Shown here one piece after another: positions 12,101-22,047 of a stretch of 30,912 nt of DNA (position 1 is its first letter; every line of letters begins with the position of its first letter). The notes beneath the pieces are model-generated. The model was not told the DNA's origin and did not search any database. It saw nothing but the letters and a program-made list of their open reading frames with translations. The stretch comes from Diplodia intermedia (taxonomy: Eukaryota > Ascomycota > Dothideomycetes > Botryosphaeriales > Botryosphaeriaceae): positions 1 through 30,912 of the forward strand of contig JAKEKT010000175.1 of the NCBI GenBank assembly GCA_021495925.1, given 5' to 3'. A program made the position numbers and the translations under genes.

Positions 12101-12747
12101 TGGCTGGGATGGGACGACTCGGACGAGCCATCTGATGATATCAACAAGGCCCGCATGCGCGCCAAGTACTACGGTGCCAGGTACATCATCACGCGGCCGA
12201 TCCTCCACTGGGCGATCCACACCAACCCGGCGCCGACGTTCCTGATGAAGCAGTACGGCTTCACGCCCGTCGACGAAAACGACTCGCCCGACCCGTCGGT
12301 AAACCTGGTGTCGGACTCGCTGTCCAAGGCAAGTTGGCACAAGGTCATGATGGCGAGCAAGCGCTGCGTCGAGTCGGCCATCCAGAGCACCATCGCCTTC
12401 GACGGCATCGAGAACACCAACCAGCGGCTGATTGTGACCAACATCTTCGGCACAGCTCACGCGTAAGTAGCGAGACCCTGGACATGCTGGGGGGTTGCTG
12501 ACGTAGCGGACGCAGACAATTCGGCAACTGCCTGGTGCTGGCGGCGGTGCGCAAGTCGTGGATGCGCGACCTCATCCCGCACGCGCGCGTCATCGCGCTT
12601 GTCGAGCGCACAATCAGGTTCCTGCGGCGGCTGGTGCCCATCTCGCCAACGCTGCGCGTGGACGTCGCGATTCTCGAGAACACGCTCAAGTGCTTGAATG
12701 GCGAGAAGTCGGATCCCGCGTCGGTGGACGCCTCGTTTGGGACATAG
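9174..12747 (+). CDS. Zn(II)2Cys6 fungal-specific transcription factor
   Basis: Nuclear DNA-binding regulator of 1,079 residues. Seven exons: 9174-9818, 9877-9986, 10049-11512, 11567-11719, 11772-11959, 12015-12462 and 12516-12747. The six introns are 52-62 nt and keep frame throughout. The start is MEADGPDVKRPRLD, with a basic stretch that may act as a nuclear signal. Residues 15-210 are proline-, histidine- and glycine-rich and probably disordered. The zinc cluster is C217-x2-C220-x6-C227-x5-C233-x2-C236-x6-C243, preceded by RKRQVRAVQ. Residues about 253-290 look coiled-coil-like and could mediate dimerisation. The middle homology domain begins near residue 490 (VKRLHHSYLSHMHPLQPFL) and runs through LARVLESWGW to the C-terminus. 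The exon-5 donor could be GTAAAC (chosen, giving LYKGRKK) or GTAGGA. The cluster is unusually far from the N-terminus. The target genes are unknown. Confidence 0.93.
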
Positions 12748-14802
12748 TCTAATTCTGCAATCGGAAGAGAGCGACGTTGAGGCTGCCCAAGTCCATGCTT
12801 ATCTTTTTCTGAGGTAGGGGCACGCGGAGACGATCAGCCCAGAGGCTGCTGCCGTGGCGTTCCCCGCCTCGCCTCGCCTCGCTTTCGCTCCCGTCTGCTG
12901 GGGCCGCCCGGCCGCAGCCTGCGGCGCGTGCAACCGCTGGCCATCCGTCTGTTTCTTTTCGATGCACGCCATCATGTTCAGCAACATATACCCGATCTCC
13001 GCACCCTCGGGGGCCCCGTGTGGCCTTCATGATCGCGCCGCGTCGTCTTCAGCATGCATCGTTGCGTGGCGCCTGGTTCCTTCCCGGCCTGTTTTACTTT
13101 TTCGTCAGTTCCATTCTAATCGCATCGTTCATGCGCCTCGTCTTTTCACCAGCATCGTTGTCCTTTTTGTGATCTATATTCTGGGCGGGTAGCGCTTCTT
13201 GGCATTTACTTCGGTGTTAAGTATTTTCGTCACCACTTTCCTCAGCGTCTCTTTTCGCCGTCTCCTTGGAAAAGAAACGTTTCCGCTTTCTCTGCTGTCT
13301 TTTGCTTCTTTCTCCGCCTCACCTCGTCGCGCCCCGGCTTTCTGGCCCAGCCCGGACGACGCGCCCTCTGCCCCGCCGACACCGCCGCTTCTGCTGGCCG
13401 TTCGACTTAATTTTTCCAGCTACCAATATGGTGAAATGGGCAAGTGCGGGTCATCGGCAACCTGGATGCAAGGGCTCGTCAGGATCCACGTGGAGAATTT
13501 TCGGACGGACATAACCCAGCCCCGGCATCTCCGGCTCATCACCTCGATCGCTGTACTGGCCGCCTCTATTCGACGCATTCCTGCTACCATGACCCCGGTC
13601 CTAGCGTGGGCTTACGCACGCCCCGGCACACGTACCGGATATGCCGACTCGGCGTTCACCGGCCGTCGTGTCAACGCTTCCAGGCACCGAGATTCCAGCC
13701 GGACTTTGCCAACGGTCCCCAGGGCTACAGAACCGCGTTGGTGCGGGCAGTGTTTGGAGGGAATGGCAGGATGCGCGAAGACGGGCAGGGGCTGGCAAAA
13801 GCAATCGAGGCAGCAGAGACTACGGGGACGACATTCCAGGTGAAACGGCACACTCTGATCCAATTCCACGAAACGGCCGACAAAGACACGACAGGGGAAG
13901 CAATCATCACGAAAGAGGGAAAAAATAAAAAAGGGTCCAAGTGTGGCACAGGGGACGGGTGGCAAAAATCGACTACTATACCTCCCGCAATGGTCGATAT
14001 TCCTTTTTTGCTCTGGGCATGGGCCAGACTGGTCTTTATTTGGTTCCGATGGCCCTACCTCCTATCGATTAGACGGGCGTGGCTGAGCTGCAAGAGGCTG
14101 GTTGGCTACCTCGATTGCTGCTACATGCGTGTTTGGATGCCTTGTGATTTTTAAGATGGAATGGAAATGCGTCCATGTGTTCGGATCAGGTTTACGTATC
14201 AAATGGAGAGAAAAGAAAACTATACGTGTATTTGGTATCCCCCACCTCCTGGCCAACGTCTTGCGAACACCCCGCCCCAGCCCGTGTGATGCTGTGGCAT
14301 ACCCCTTGCCACAGGTCATTTTCTGAGTCCTTGGATCTTCGCGCCGCCACTGTTGCTGTTGCTGCCCCCGACACAGACCGCTCCGCGGTACACGCCACTG
14401 CACGCTTTCCAACGGCCGGTCCATCATCACACACAGTGGAGTCTTGCCTCCCGTCGGGCTTGACACCGCTACACAGTAATTCGCGCACATTTGGGTACCT
14501 GCGCCGCCGCCGGCGGATGATCGCATTCTCTTTCCGCAAAGAGGCTGACGCCGAAATCGCAATAGGGAACATGGGCGAAAAAGGCGAAAAAAGAGCGGTC
14601 GAGTAGCGGCTGTCCCGGGCACCGGGTTTTCCCTCTGCCCAACCGCCAGAGGATATGACACGCATGCGGGGAGATGCTATAGCTAGCGAGGCTAATAGGC
14701 TCACTTCTCCCGCACCCCATACTGCGCGCGCGAGAGAAGCGTGGCCCCTCTCCTGCCCCTCCCCCTACCGACCAGCCGCACGGTTGGACCGACCGATAAG
14801 AC

Positions 14803-14820
14803 CGAACGAACGAACGAACG
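14803..14820. repeat. CGAA microsatellite
   Basis: Four tandem CGAA units plus CG lie in non-coding DNA. No function is suggested. Confidence 0.85.
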
Positions 14821-17758
14821 GGACAAGACACGAGCCCGCATACGTGTCCCCGATCGCCTTCGTATAGACGCACGTCAGCAGGACTGCATGTCATTCTTTT
14901 AAAGAGCGGCACACGGGCCTCTTTATCTTTGTTTAGGGGGAGCGGCTGAAAAGTAAAGGGACGCTTTGGGTCCATGGGGGCCCCCGCCGGCGTGATAGTC
15001 ATGGAGCATCTTCGAACGACGACCGCTCATGACGACGCCAACGCACGCATCGTGGAAACACGGAGCAGGCGGGCGAGGCGAAGCGACTCATGGACATGGA
15101 CTCCAGACACTCGACACGCCCAGACGCATGCATACATGGGCATGCGAGGCGGGAGGAGGTAAGGCACTGCAACCGAGGTGGCTGACAACGCATGAACGCA
15201 GAATGCAACAAGCAAGCAATGAGGGAACATCGCAATGTAAGCATGGCCTGCTCTCACACGACCGTGGCCAGAAATAGAGAGTCGTTACGTCGACGTCTAC
15301 ATGTAGGTTGGTTGCTTTGGGAAGCTTCAACGGCTCCGAGCCGAAACGGTAAGCGATGGATGGAGAGATCGAGTGAGCACGATAGGGGCTCCCTTCCGAT
15401 CGGGCAGCACGCAAGCAACGTCTCTACCATGAGCATGACTGAGGGAGGTGCGGTGTAGATGGCTGCACAGCTGCTGCAGCTACTCGCAGGCGTTGCCGCC
15501 TCCACCGCCACGGGCTGCCGCTGCCGCTGCCGCTTCAGCTGAGCGCCATTCCTGCGTCCCTGGTTTTTCGAAGGGAACGCGGACGCTTGTTGACGCATAC
15601 AGCAAAGGTAGGGCGACATAGCGGAGGGAGCGGAGGGGATTTGCGCAAGCTGCAGTAGAGCACAATGCAGCTGGCGTAAGAGAAATCCTGGTTGGCGGCA
15701 AGAAGGGCGAGAGCAGCGCCGCCCACCGGGGGAAAGAAAAAAAAAGGCGACAGGCAAAGGAGCAGAGCGAGGAAGGAGGAACAAAGGGAAAAGAAGGGAC
15801 TGGGGGGTGCTGCATGAGCCCGCGTTACCGTCGACCTGGAACTCGTCCGCACAGACGGCCACGACCATGGCTGGCCCCTTCCCGTACGGCAGTGCAGGAC
15901 GGCTTGTTCTGTGCAACAACAGGTTGGTCGTTCTTGTTCGAGACCTGTATTTTGCTCGGCCTCGTTCAGGCCCGTTTCGGGTTTCGCTCGTGCCAGCCGT
16001 CCGCTTCGCTTTTCGATTTTGCGCGCGTGGGTGCGTGTTGGAGGTGTTTGTTTCTGATGCCCGTTGACGTTGGAAGGGATCCCGGATGGACTGTTTGATT
16101 GATTTGTTTGATGGCCTGTCGCTTCCTGACCCGGCCGACAGGGGGAGGAAGGGCAACGATGTGCAGACGCGACTTCCTCAGCCACAACGCCCGCCGGCGC
16201 GGCCTCCGCCGCCGACAACAGCCTGCTCGGCTTGAGCCGGTGACCAGCACGAAAACCCTACTCCTCCCCCTTGCAAGAAATATTGGCCGCGAGTAATGTC
16301 CAGCGGTCAACCCCGGATCCAAACACTGGCGACCGTTGGCAAAATATTGGACATGTGCGTGGGGGCCACTCTGGCGTATGCGCAGTGCACTGTATGTACA
16401 TACACCTACAATCACTGCTCACCAACGACAGCATAAGGCGAGCAGAACAGACCCGGCACAACGAAACCACGGCCAACAGGCAGAAGTCGCGGTCCTCCAC
16501 GATGGCCGAGCGGTTCTAGGAAAAACGAATTACGAGAGGCACGCAGTCCCGTTTCGGTGGCTGTGCCGCAGCACACACACACGCCCAACCCCCCGTCGCT
16601 CCATTTCCCTCCCCCCCTCCTTCTACAGACAACACACACCTTGGCCCTGTCAATCAACGGCTTTTTCCCTTGCCAACGCACACACCCACACCCCCATCAC
16701 GCACATGCAACGTCGGGAGGGTGGCCTATCCCGGCTCAGAGCGTCAGCAGAGCGGGCGCCGCGGGTGCGCGGGTGCGCAACGGCGCGGGGCGGGGCGACG
16801 CGAGGCGGCGCAGCAAGGCAAGCAAGAGAGACGTGCGGAAGGGGGGGGAGGGAAAGAGGAAGAAAAAGCAAATATAGAGGCGACGGAAAGATCGTAGTCG
16901 CGTCAGGGTTTACGAGTTTCTCTATCGCTGGGACCTTTCCACATGCGGCAAGGGATCGGCGGGGTGAGATCTATCTTTCTCCAAGTCCAACTGTGATTGG
17001 GGCTGAGACGGAAAGTAGAGCTGGATATGGGGAATGCTCTGCGGCCATGGGCGTAGAGGAAGGGACGGATGGGGAAGACGGGAAGTTACGGCGGGGGGCC
17101 GGTGGCGCCAGAAGCGGGAGAGCTCAGCGTGCTGGAGCAGGGCGAGCATGATGGAAGCCGCAGAAGCGAATCTGGCGTGGCACCTGTGGCGGCTGTCATG
17201 TGTCAGGACTCTTCACACAGCATTATCTCCTGGCAGCAGCAGCAGCATGCAGTGGTCAGGAGCAGCACCGGCTGACTTGCAGGTGACAAAGCGACGCATT
17301 ACTCGTGGTATTGGAAGGATGGCAAAGTGGCCCGGAGATTGTCATTTGATCAGTCAAGATCGGCGGGACAGGCGGAGGGGCAGCAGCGCAGTCGCGGGCG
17401 CCGATGCCAATGGCTGCGGCGGCGGCCTATACGAGGCTGCAGGTGCGTGCAGCAGCAGGGGCGGGTGCAGCAGATGTGGTTCTCACATGTCTATCCACAT
17501 CCACGGCGTTCATCGATCTAATCTCCACCATCTACTGCATGGAACTGGTCATAAAAATAAAACGCGGTTGAAGAGACGGCGCTACGGTGGGCCGCCGGCG
17601 CTAGCGACGGGCGGCCCGGAGCGGAAGTCAATCTTGCGCAAACCACTCTACACTTTCCCTCGACCTCCAGACCGCCTGGACGCCTGCTAACGCAGCTCCC
17701 GCAGCCCAAACACTCCACGCATGCGCTGCACATATGCACCCGCAACCGCCAGCACCAG

Positions 17759-17778
17759 CCCTCGCCCTCGCCCTCGCC
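17759..17778. repeat. CCCTCG hexamer repeat
   Basis: Three copies of CCCTCG are followed by a partial copy, at the start of a strongly pyrimidine-rich plus-strand stretch (to about 18120). The minus strand is correspondingly G-rich. Confidence 0.8.
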
Positions 17779-18340
17779 CCGCCGCACCGCTATCAGCGGC
17801 ACGGCTCGCAACACGTCCCGGACCTTTCGCCCGGTTCTTACTCTACTCCCGACGCTCGACACTCGACACTGCCGCTGCCGTTGCCCTTGCCCTCGCGATC
17901 GCGGCACTTGATCACTGCTGCATATCCCGCATCACAATCGGTGCCGTCTCATGCCCGCGTCTACCGTGTCCCTCCCATTGGATGCCAACCACATTGCCCT
18001 GCCTCCCTGCTGCCTCCCACCTCGCTGCCCCTCTGCCCAAGCACCCCCGCCCGTCCATCTCCCCCTCCCAGCTCCGTCCCCGCCCCTCGCATCCCCCTTC
18101 TCTTCCAGTCCACATCAAAGTAGCTGTGCGAGATCAACCCGCTACACTCCGAGTGCAGCCTCCTCCGAGGACGACCGTCGTGGGCGGAACCGCCTGTACC
18201 CGTCTCGCAGCCGTCGCGGCAGTAGCGTCGCAGCTGCTGCATGCAAAGCAGCGCCTCGTCCCGTGTGCAATCGTCCCAACTGTAGGTAAAACAAGGCCCA
18301 AGTGTTGGCAAAACGTCATCTCCCATGAATCAATGAGGTC

Positions 18341-18392
18341 GGAGCCAGCTCCATGTATGCCGGAGCCATCTCCATAAGTCGGGGCCATCTCC
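18341..18392. repeat. Three imperfect copies of GGAGCCATCTCC, about 20-bp period
   Basis: GGAGCCAGCTCC (18341-18352), GGAGCCATCTCC (18362-18373) and GGGGCCATCTCC (18381-18392) are spaced 19-21 bp apart. They lie 55-106 bp past the ISC1 stop codon, so probably in its 3' untranslated region. Each unit is partly self-complementary (GGAG...CTCC), so small stem-loops are possible in RNA. Confidence 0.75.
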
Positions 18393-18446
18393 AGGGAGAA
18401 TCGAGAGAGAAAGAATGGAGGTCAGGAAAAAAATTGGAAACATCGC

Positions 18447-20015
18447 TCATACCCCGTCGGCCGTGTCATCCCCCTGCTCCTCATCCGCTTCCTCGTCCAC
18501 CTCGCCCTCAGCTTCGTGGTGCTCAGCGCCGTCTTCCCGTGTCTTGGTCAGTTCGGCGGGCCGTCCCTCGGCCGCCGCCTTCGCATTCTTGATCTCCCAT
18601 TCGAATTCTCGCAACGCGCGCAGCTCGCTCCCGACAAAGAGCCCGCCGATCAGCCCATCGATTACGCCGGCGGCAAGTCCTAGCGTGCTCACTAGCATTA
18701 AGATGAACGACACGAAGTTGCGGGGGCTCCACCAAACCGCGATGAGACATCCGATGGCGACAAGCAGCTGCCCTGCGAAGTGACCCAGTCGCAGCCGCCG
18801 CTGCCGGTACTCTCGAGCTGTATACTTGTGAATCATGGCAAGGATCTCGTCGTAAGTAGAAACAGGCAGGGCCGATGTCCCCGTGTACAGGGGTTGACTG
18901 GTCGACGAGCGTGGCGATGGGCCGCCAGCGCGCCTGATGGTCACTTCCACCGAAAAGTGATCGCTAAGTGAGCAACGGAGCTCGGGGTGTCGCTGTGTCA
19001 TCCCTACATCCACTTTGTCGAGCACCCAATCCGTGTCGTTGTTGGCTGAGGGGCTGTTCTCACCGCAAGAAAAGAAAACGTAATCCAGACGCTTTGCACG
19101 CGGGTCTTCAACCGTGTCCTCGACCGTCACTGGGAGACCCTTTTCCAGACGCTTCCTGTCTGCCTCGCTCCATCTCCAAGTGTTCAACGAGCTGTCACAC
19201 GTAGCCCCGTTCTCCGTGATGTTGAACTTTGCGTTCGGAACCGGTCGTCCACGCGCCTGCTCAACCTTGTCACGGGCCGCGCCAACAGAAGAGTCGGGGT
19301 GGTGGATCCGCCAGACGTCCCGAGCAGGAGAGTGTGCCTCGATCAGACGGTGAGCGAGCGACAGGGGAATCATGTTGAAGTCGCCCAAGCCGATGACCAG
19401 GTGGTCACGCTCGGCGGCGCCACGCATCAGCTTCGTGATCTCCCAAGCCTGAGCAGTGCGGTGGCAGATGTAGGAGTCGTTGGGCTCGCTTTCGTACGGG
19501 GCGTGGAGCTGTGCGTGTCAAATCAGCATCGTGTCCAAATCGGGTAACTGGCGGTGTGGTGGCGATGAGCTCACATGTGTGCAAAACACTTCAGCAACGT
19601 CCTTCTTGCCCTTGCCGAACCGGATCCTCGCACAGGCTACGCCCTTGCCGACGAACCAGTCTCCGCGGAAGAAGGCAGTGGGGCGGCCGTTCAGCGGGTA
19701 GCGGACCATGCTGGCTTCCTCGATGGGCCATCGTGAGATGATGGCCAACCCGCCGCCGAAGATGCCACTGTGGTAGAACTTGCTGTACTGCAGGCCAATC
19801 CTCTCATTCAGGGTATCGCGAATTGACTCGTAGTCCTGCTTGGTCCAGCACTCTTGCAGGCCAATGATGTCCGGGGGCGGCGAAATGGCAGCGAGCTGGC
19901 GGCCGATTTCAGAGAGGCGCTCGTGGCGGTACTTTGCGAGGAATTTCAGACCCCAGCAGTTGAGGCTGACAACTCGGATCTCCGTGGGAGCATTGTGCGA
20001 GGTACGGGCGTCCAT
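18447..20015 (-). CDS. ISC1: Inositol phosphosphingolipid phospholipase C (neutral sphingomyelinase family)
   Basis: Hydrolyses inositol phosphosphingolipids to ceramide and phospho-inositol headgroups at cell membranes. Two exons, 20015-19575 and 19508-18447, with a 66-nt intron (GTGAGC...CAG, phase 0), give 500 residues. The protein has the Mg-dependent endonuclease/exonuclease/phosphatase fold: N19 in LNCWG, E55 in LQECW, D190 and N192 in GDFN, D289 in LDYVF, and D330-H331 in SDHF. The P-loop-like segment RGDWFVGKG carries D119 and K124, with the D-x4-K spacing described for yeast Isc1. Two hydrophobic segments, about 390-408 and 412-440, match the C-terminal membrane anchors of the family. 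The protein ends in a highly acidic tail (about 473-497). I start at the ATG at 20015 because its context is good and the frame just upstream has only a TTG. It shares a 197-bp promoter with the WD40 gene. Confidence 0.94.
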
Positions 20016-20212
20016 TGCGGCTTGGGTGGTGGTGATTGAGAAGTGCAAAGGTTGACGGTGAGGGGACAGCTGGACGGGGCACGGAGCTCTCGATGTTCGG
20101 TGATGTCAGGGCGGAATTGCCAGCGCGCGTTGCGGACTTTCGCTCGCGTTCTCCGTCCCTCTGCCTGCGCCTTCTCTCCCGCACACAACCAAGCCCACGC
20201 CGCTGCCGCAAC
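20016..20212. promoter_or_regulatory. Short bidirectional promoter, ISC1-WD40
   Basis: Only 197 bp separate the start codons of the divergent ISC1 and WDR5/Swd3-like genes, so promoters and leaders must overlap. The half near the WD40 gene is pyrimidine-rich on the plus strand (about 20140-20185), a common feature of fungal leaders. No clear TATA box is visible. A TGATGTCA element lies near 20100. Confidence 0.7.
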
Positions 20213-21498
20213 ATGGCCGACCTCAATGGCCGCTCGCCCAAAAGGCGCCGCTCCGACGACGGCTACCTCGAGTCTCCGCGCGACCGCTCGCCCTTTCCAG
20301 TCGCGTCGCCCACCTACCAGCTCACCGAGCGCCCGGCCGCGCATCGCTACAGAGACGACGACAGCCTCGATGCCACCCCCAGAGACAGGTCGCGAGACAG
20401 GTCGCGCTCGCCCCGCTCTGGTTCCCGCTCGCCCGTTGGAGCCCGCTCGCCCAGCATGGACCTGCCGGAGAAGCCCGCCGAGCTGCGCTACAAAGCGAAG
20501 CTAAAGCTCTGCGGGCACAAGAAAGGCGTCTCGTGCGTCAGGTTTTCGCCCGACGGCCGCTGGATCGCAAGCTCGTCTGCAGACGCCACCATCAAAATCT
20601 GGGATGCGCGAACCGGCAAGATCCAGCATACGCTTGAGGGCCACATGGCCGGCATCTCGACCTTGGCATGGGCACCGGACTCGCGCATCCTGGCCTCGGG
20701 CTCTGACGACAAATACATTCGACTGTGGGACGCCATTACCGGTAAAGATCTCTCTGTGCCTTTTGAAGGCCATCACAACTACATTTACTCGCTCGCCATT
20801 TCCCCCAAAGGAAACATAATCGTGAGTGGTTCTTACGATGAAGCCGTATTCTTGTGGGACATCCGCACCGCGCGCGTTATGAAATCGCTCCCAGCGCATT
20901 CAGATCCAGTCGGCGGCGTGGATTTCGTGCGCGATGGGACAATGGTCGTCAGCTGCTCCAGCGACGGGCTGATGTAAGCCCCTCTTCATTCCTCGTGTCT
21001 CGGCAACTGTAATGCTGACCATTCCGCAGTCGCGTCTGGGACACTGCCACAGGCCAGTGCCTCCGCACGCTCGTTCACGAAGACAACGCCCCCGTGACTT
21101 CCGTCCGCTTCTCACCAAACGGCAAATACATCCTCGCCTGGACTCTTGATTCCTGCATCAGGCTTTGGGACTACGTGACCGGCAAGGGCAGGTGCGTCAA
21201 GACATACCAGGGGCACAAGAACAGCCAGTACAGTCTGAGCGGTGCCTTTGGCGTCTACGGCACCGCCCCATACCAGTCGGCCTTCATTGCAAGCGGTAGC
21301 GAGGACGGCAGCATTTACCTCTGGGATTGCAGCAGCAAGAACGTAATGCAAAGGCTGGATGGGCACAAGGAACCGGTTTTGTGCGTTGACACGCACCCTA
21401 GTGAGCCTTGGATGATCAGCGCGAGTCTCGACAAGACGATCATCATCTGGAAGATGGAGGACGAACAGCCTGCTCAGAGTACCAGGCCTGAAGGCTGA
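20213..21498 (+). CDS. WD40-repeat protein, WDR5/Swd3-like (COMPASS subunit)
   Basis: Probable scaffold of the COMPASS histone H3K4 methyltransferase complex, which acts in the nucleus. Two exons, 20213-20973 and 21030-21498, with a 56-nt intron (GTAAGC...CAG, phase 2), give 409 residues. Seven WD40 blades can be read from about residue 97 to 400, beginning at CGHKKGVSCVRFSPDG and ending at LDKTIIIWKM. The sixth blade has the longer insert around YSLSGAFGVYG that is also seen in WDR5. Residues 1-88 are a disordered, serine/arginine-rich extension with several RDRS and RSP units, so the protein is longer than human WDR5 (334) or yeast Swd3 (315). The ATG at 20213 (CAACATGGCC) follows a pyrimidine tract and is the first in frame that avoids the divergent gene. 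Another seven-bladed WD40 scaffold is possible, but blade order and length fit WDR5 best. Confidence 0.88.
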
Positions 21499-22047
21499 GG
21501 TGGTGGAGGAAAAAATTTAAGATTTGAGCTGGTCTGAAAATGAGCATGGACATCCGTTTGGGGAGTACGCAAGGGACAGGCGAGGACGAGAGGACACTAT
21601 GATACCCCGATTAATCACGCCTCTGCATGACGGACCGCTGGTCCATGAAAAGAAGAATGAAGCAAAGCAAGCTCGGCCTTCCCAGATGCACAGAGTTTGG
21701 CCTGCAAGCGGGCTTTGCACCCGCCCCGGACGAGAAAGGGGTGGGCATGCCTGAGCAAGCAGGAAGGAGAAGAAGCAGTACGATGACAAGCATTGATGGA
21801 ATTGGCCGGCTCAGGCATAAGCAAGTTGGAATGACTATTTACACTCGCGCATCGCTGACTGTGACGAGGTCTGTGATCACCGCAGCAGAGCCGGTCAATA
21901 CAATTAAGTGATAACCAAAGCAGGGTATATACCAAGAGCGAAGAAACAAAGCGGCCAAGCACATCGCACCCACCCAAAAGGCTCCAGGCCTCGAAACGTT
22001 GCGTGTGGACTTCAAGCCCTCTCTCATCATCATCATCATCCCGACCT
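21499..22047. other. Convergent 3' gap between WD40 and CorA-like genes
   Basis: The gap holds the two 3' untranslated regions. A TCATCATCATCATCATC repeat at 22023-22039 lies just past the CorA-like stop codon. No gene is seen. Confidence 0.6.

Larger units (their letters stand above)
12748..18446. other. 5.7-kb interval downstream of the regulator; no gene supported
   Basis: This region lies between the 3' ends of the convergent regulator and ISC1 genes. It is far larger than needed for two 3' untranslated regions. The plus strand is T/C-rich at about 13050-13330. CA- and C-rich tracts lie near 16560-16700 and 17740-18120. Long open frames (for example 13444-14154 +, 15254-16156 -, 16336-17151 + and 17721-18377 +) have skewed, low-complexity translations with no domain, and they overlap one another. 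A fast-evolving or non-coding transcript unit cannot be excluded. I see no transposon protein, tRNA or 5S rRNA. Confidence 0.5.

Noticed and set aside
3435..12747. Secondary-metabolite gene cluster
   Set aside because: Only a P450 and a regulator are present. There is no polyketide, peptide or terpene synthase and no transporter, and the flanking genes are housekeeping.
13444..14154. 236-codon plus-strand open frame
   Set aside because: Its first ATG overlaps two other open frames, no family is recognised, and the hydrophobic C-terminal part follows a low-complexity stretch. It is kept only as part of a finding.
15254..16156. 300-codon minus-strand open frame
   Set aside because: The translation has skewed Ser/Arg/Pro composition, no recognisable domain and no splice partners, and overlaps open frames on both strands. 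It is the longest frame in the gap, so a search would be worthwhile, but I cannot support it as a gene.
16336..17151. 271-codon plus-strand open frame
   Set aside because: Its composition is Arg/Gly/Ala-rich, as expected from GC-rich DNA. No domain or homologous pattern is seen.
20016..20048. Longer ISC1 N-terminus (11 more residues)
   Set aside because: The extension would begin at TTG. The ATG at 20015 has the better context and family-like length.
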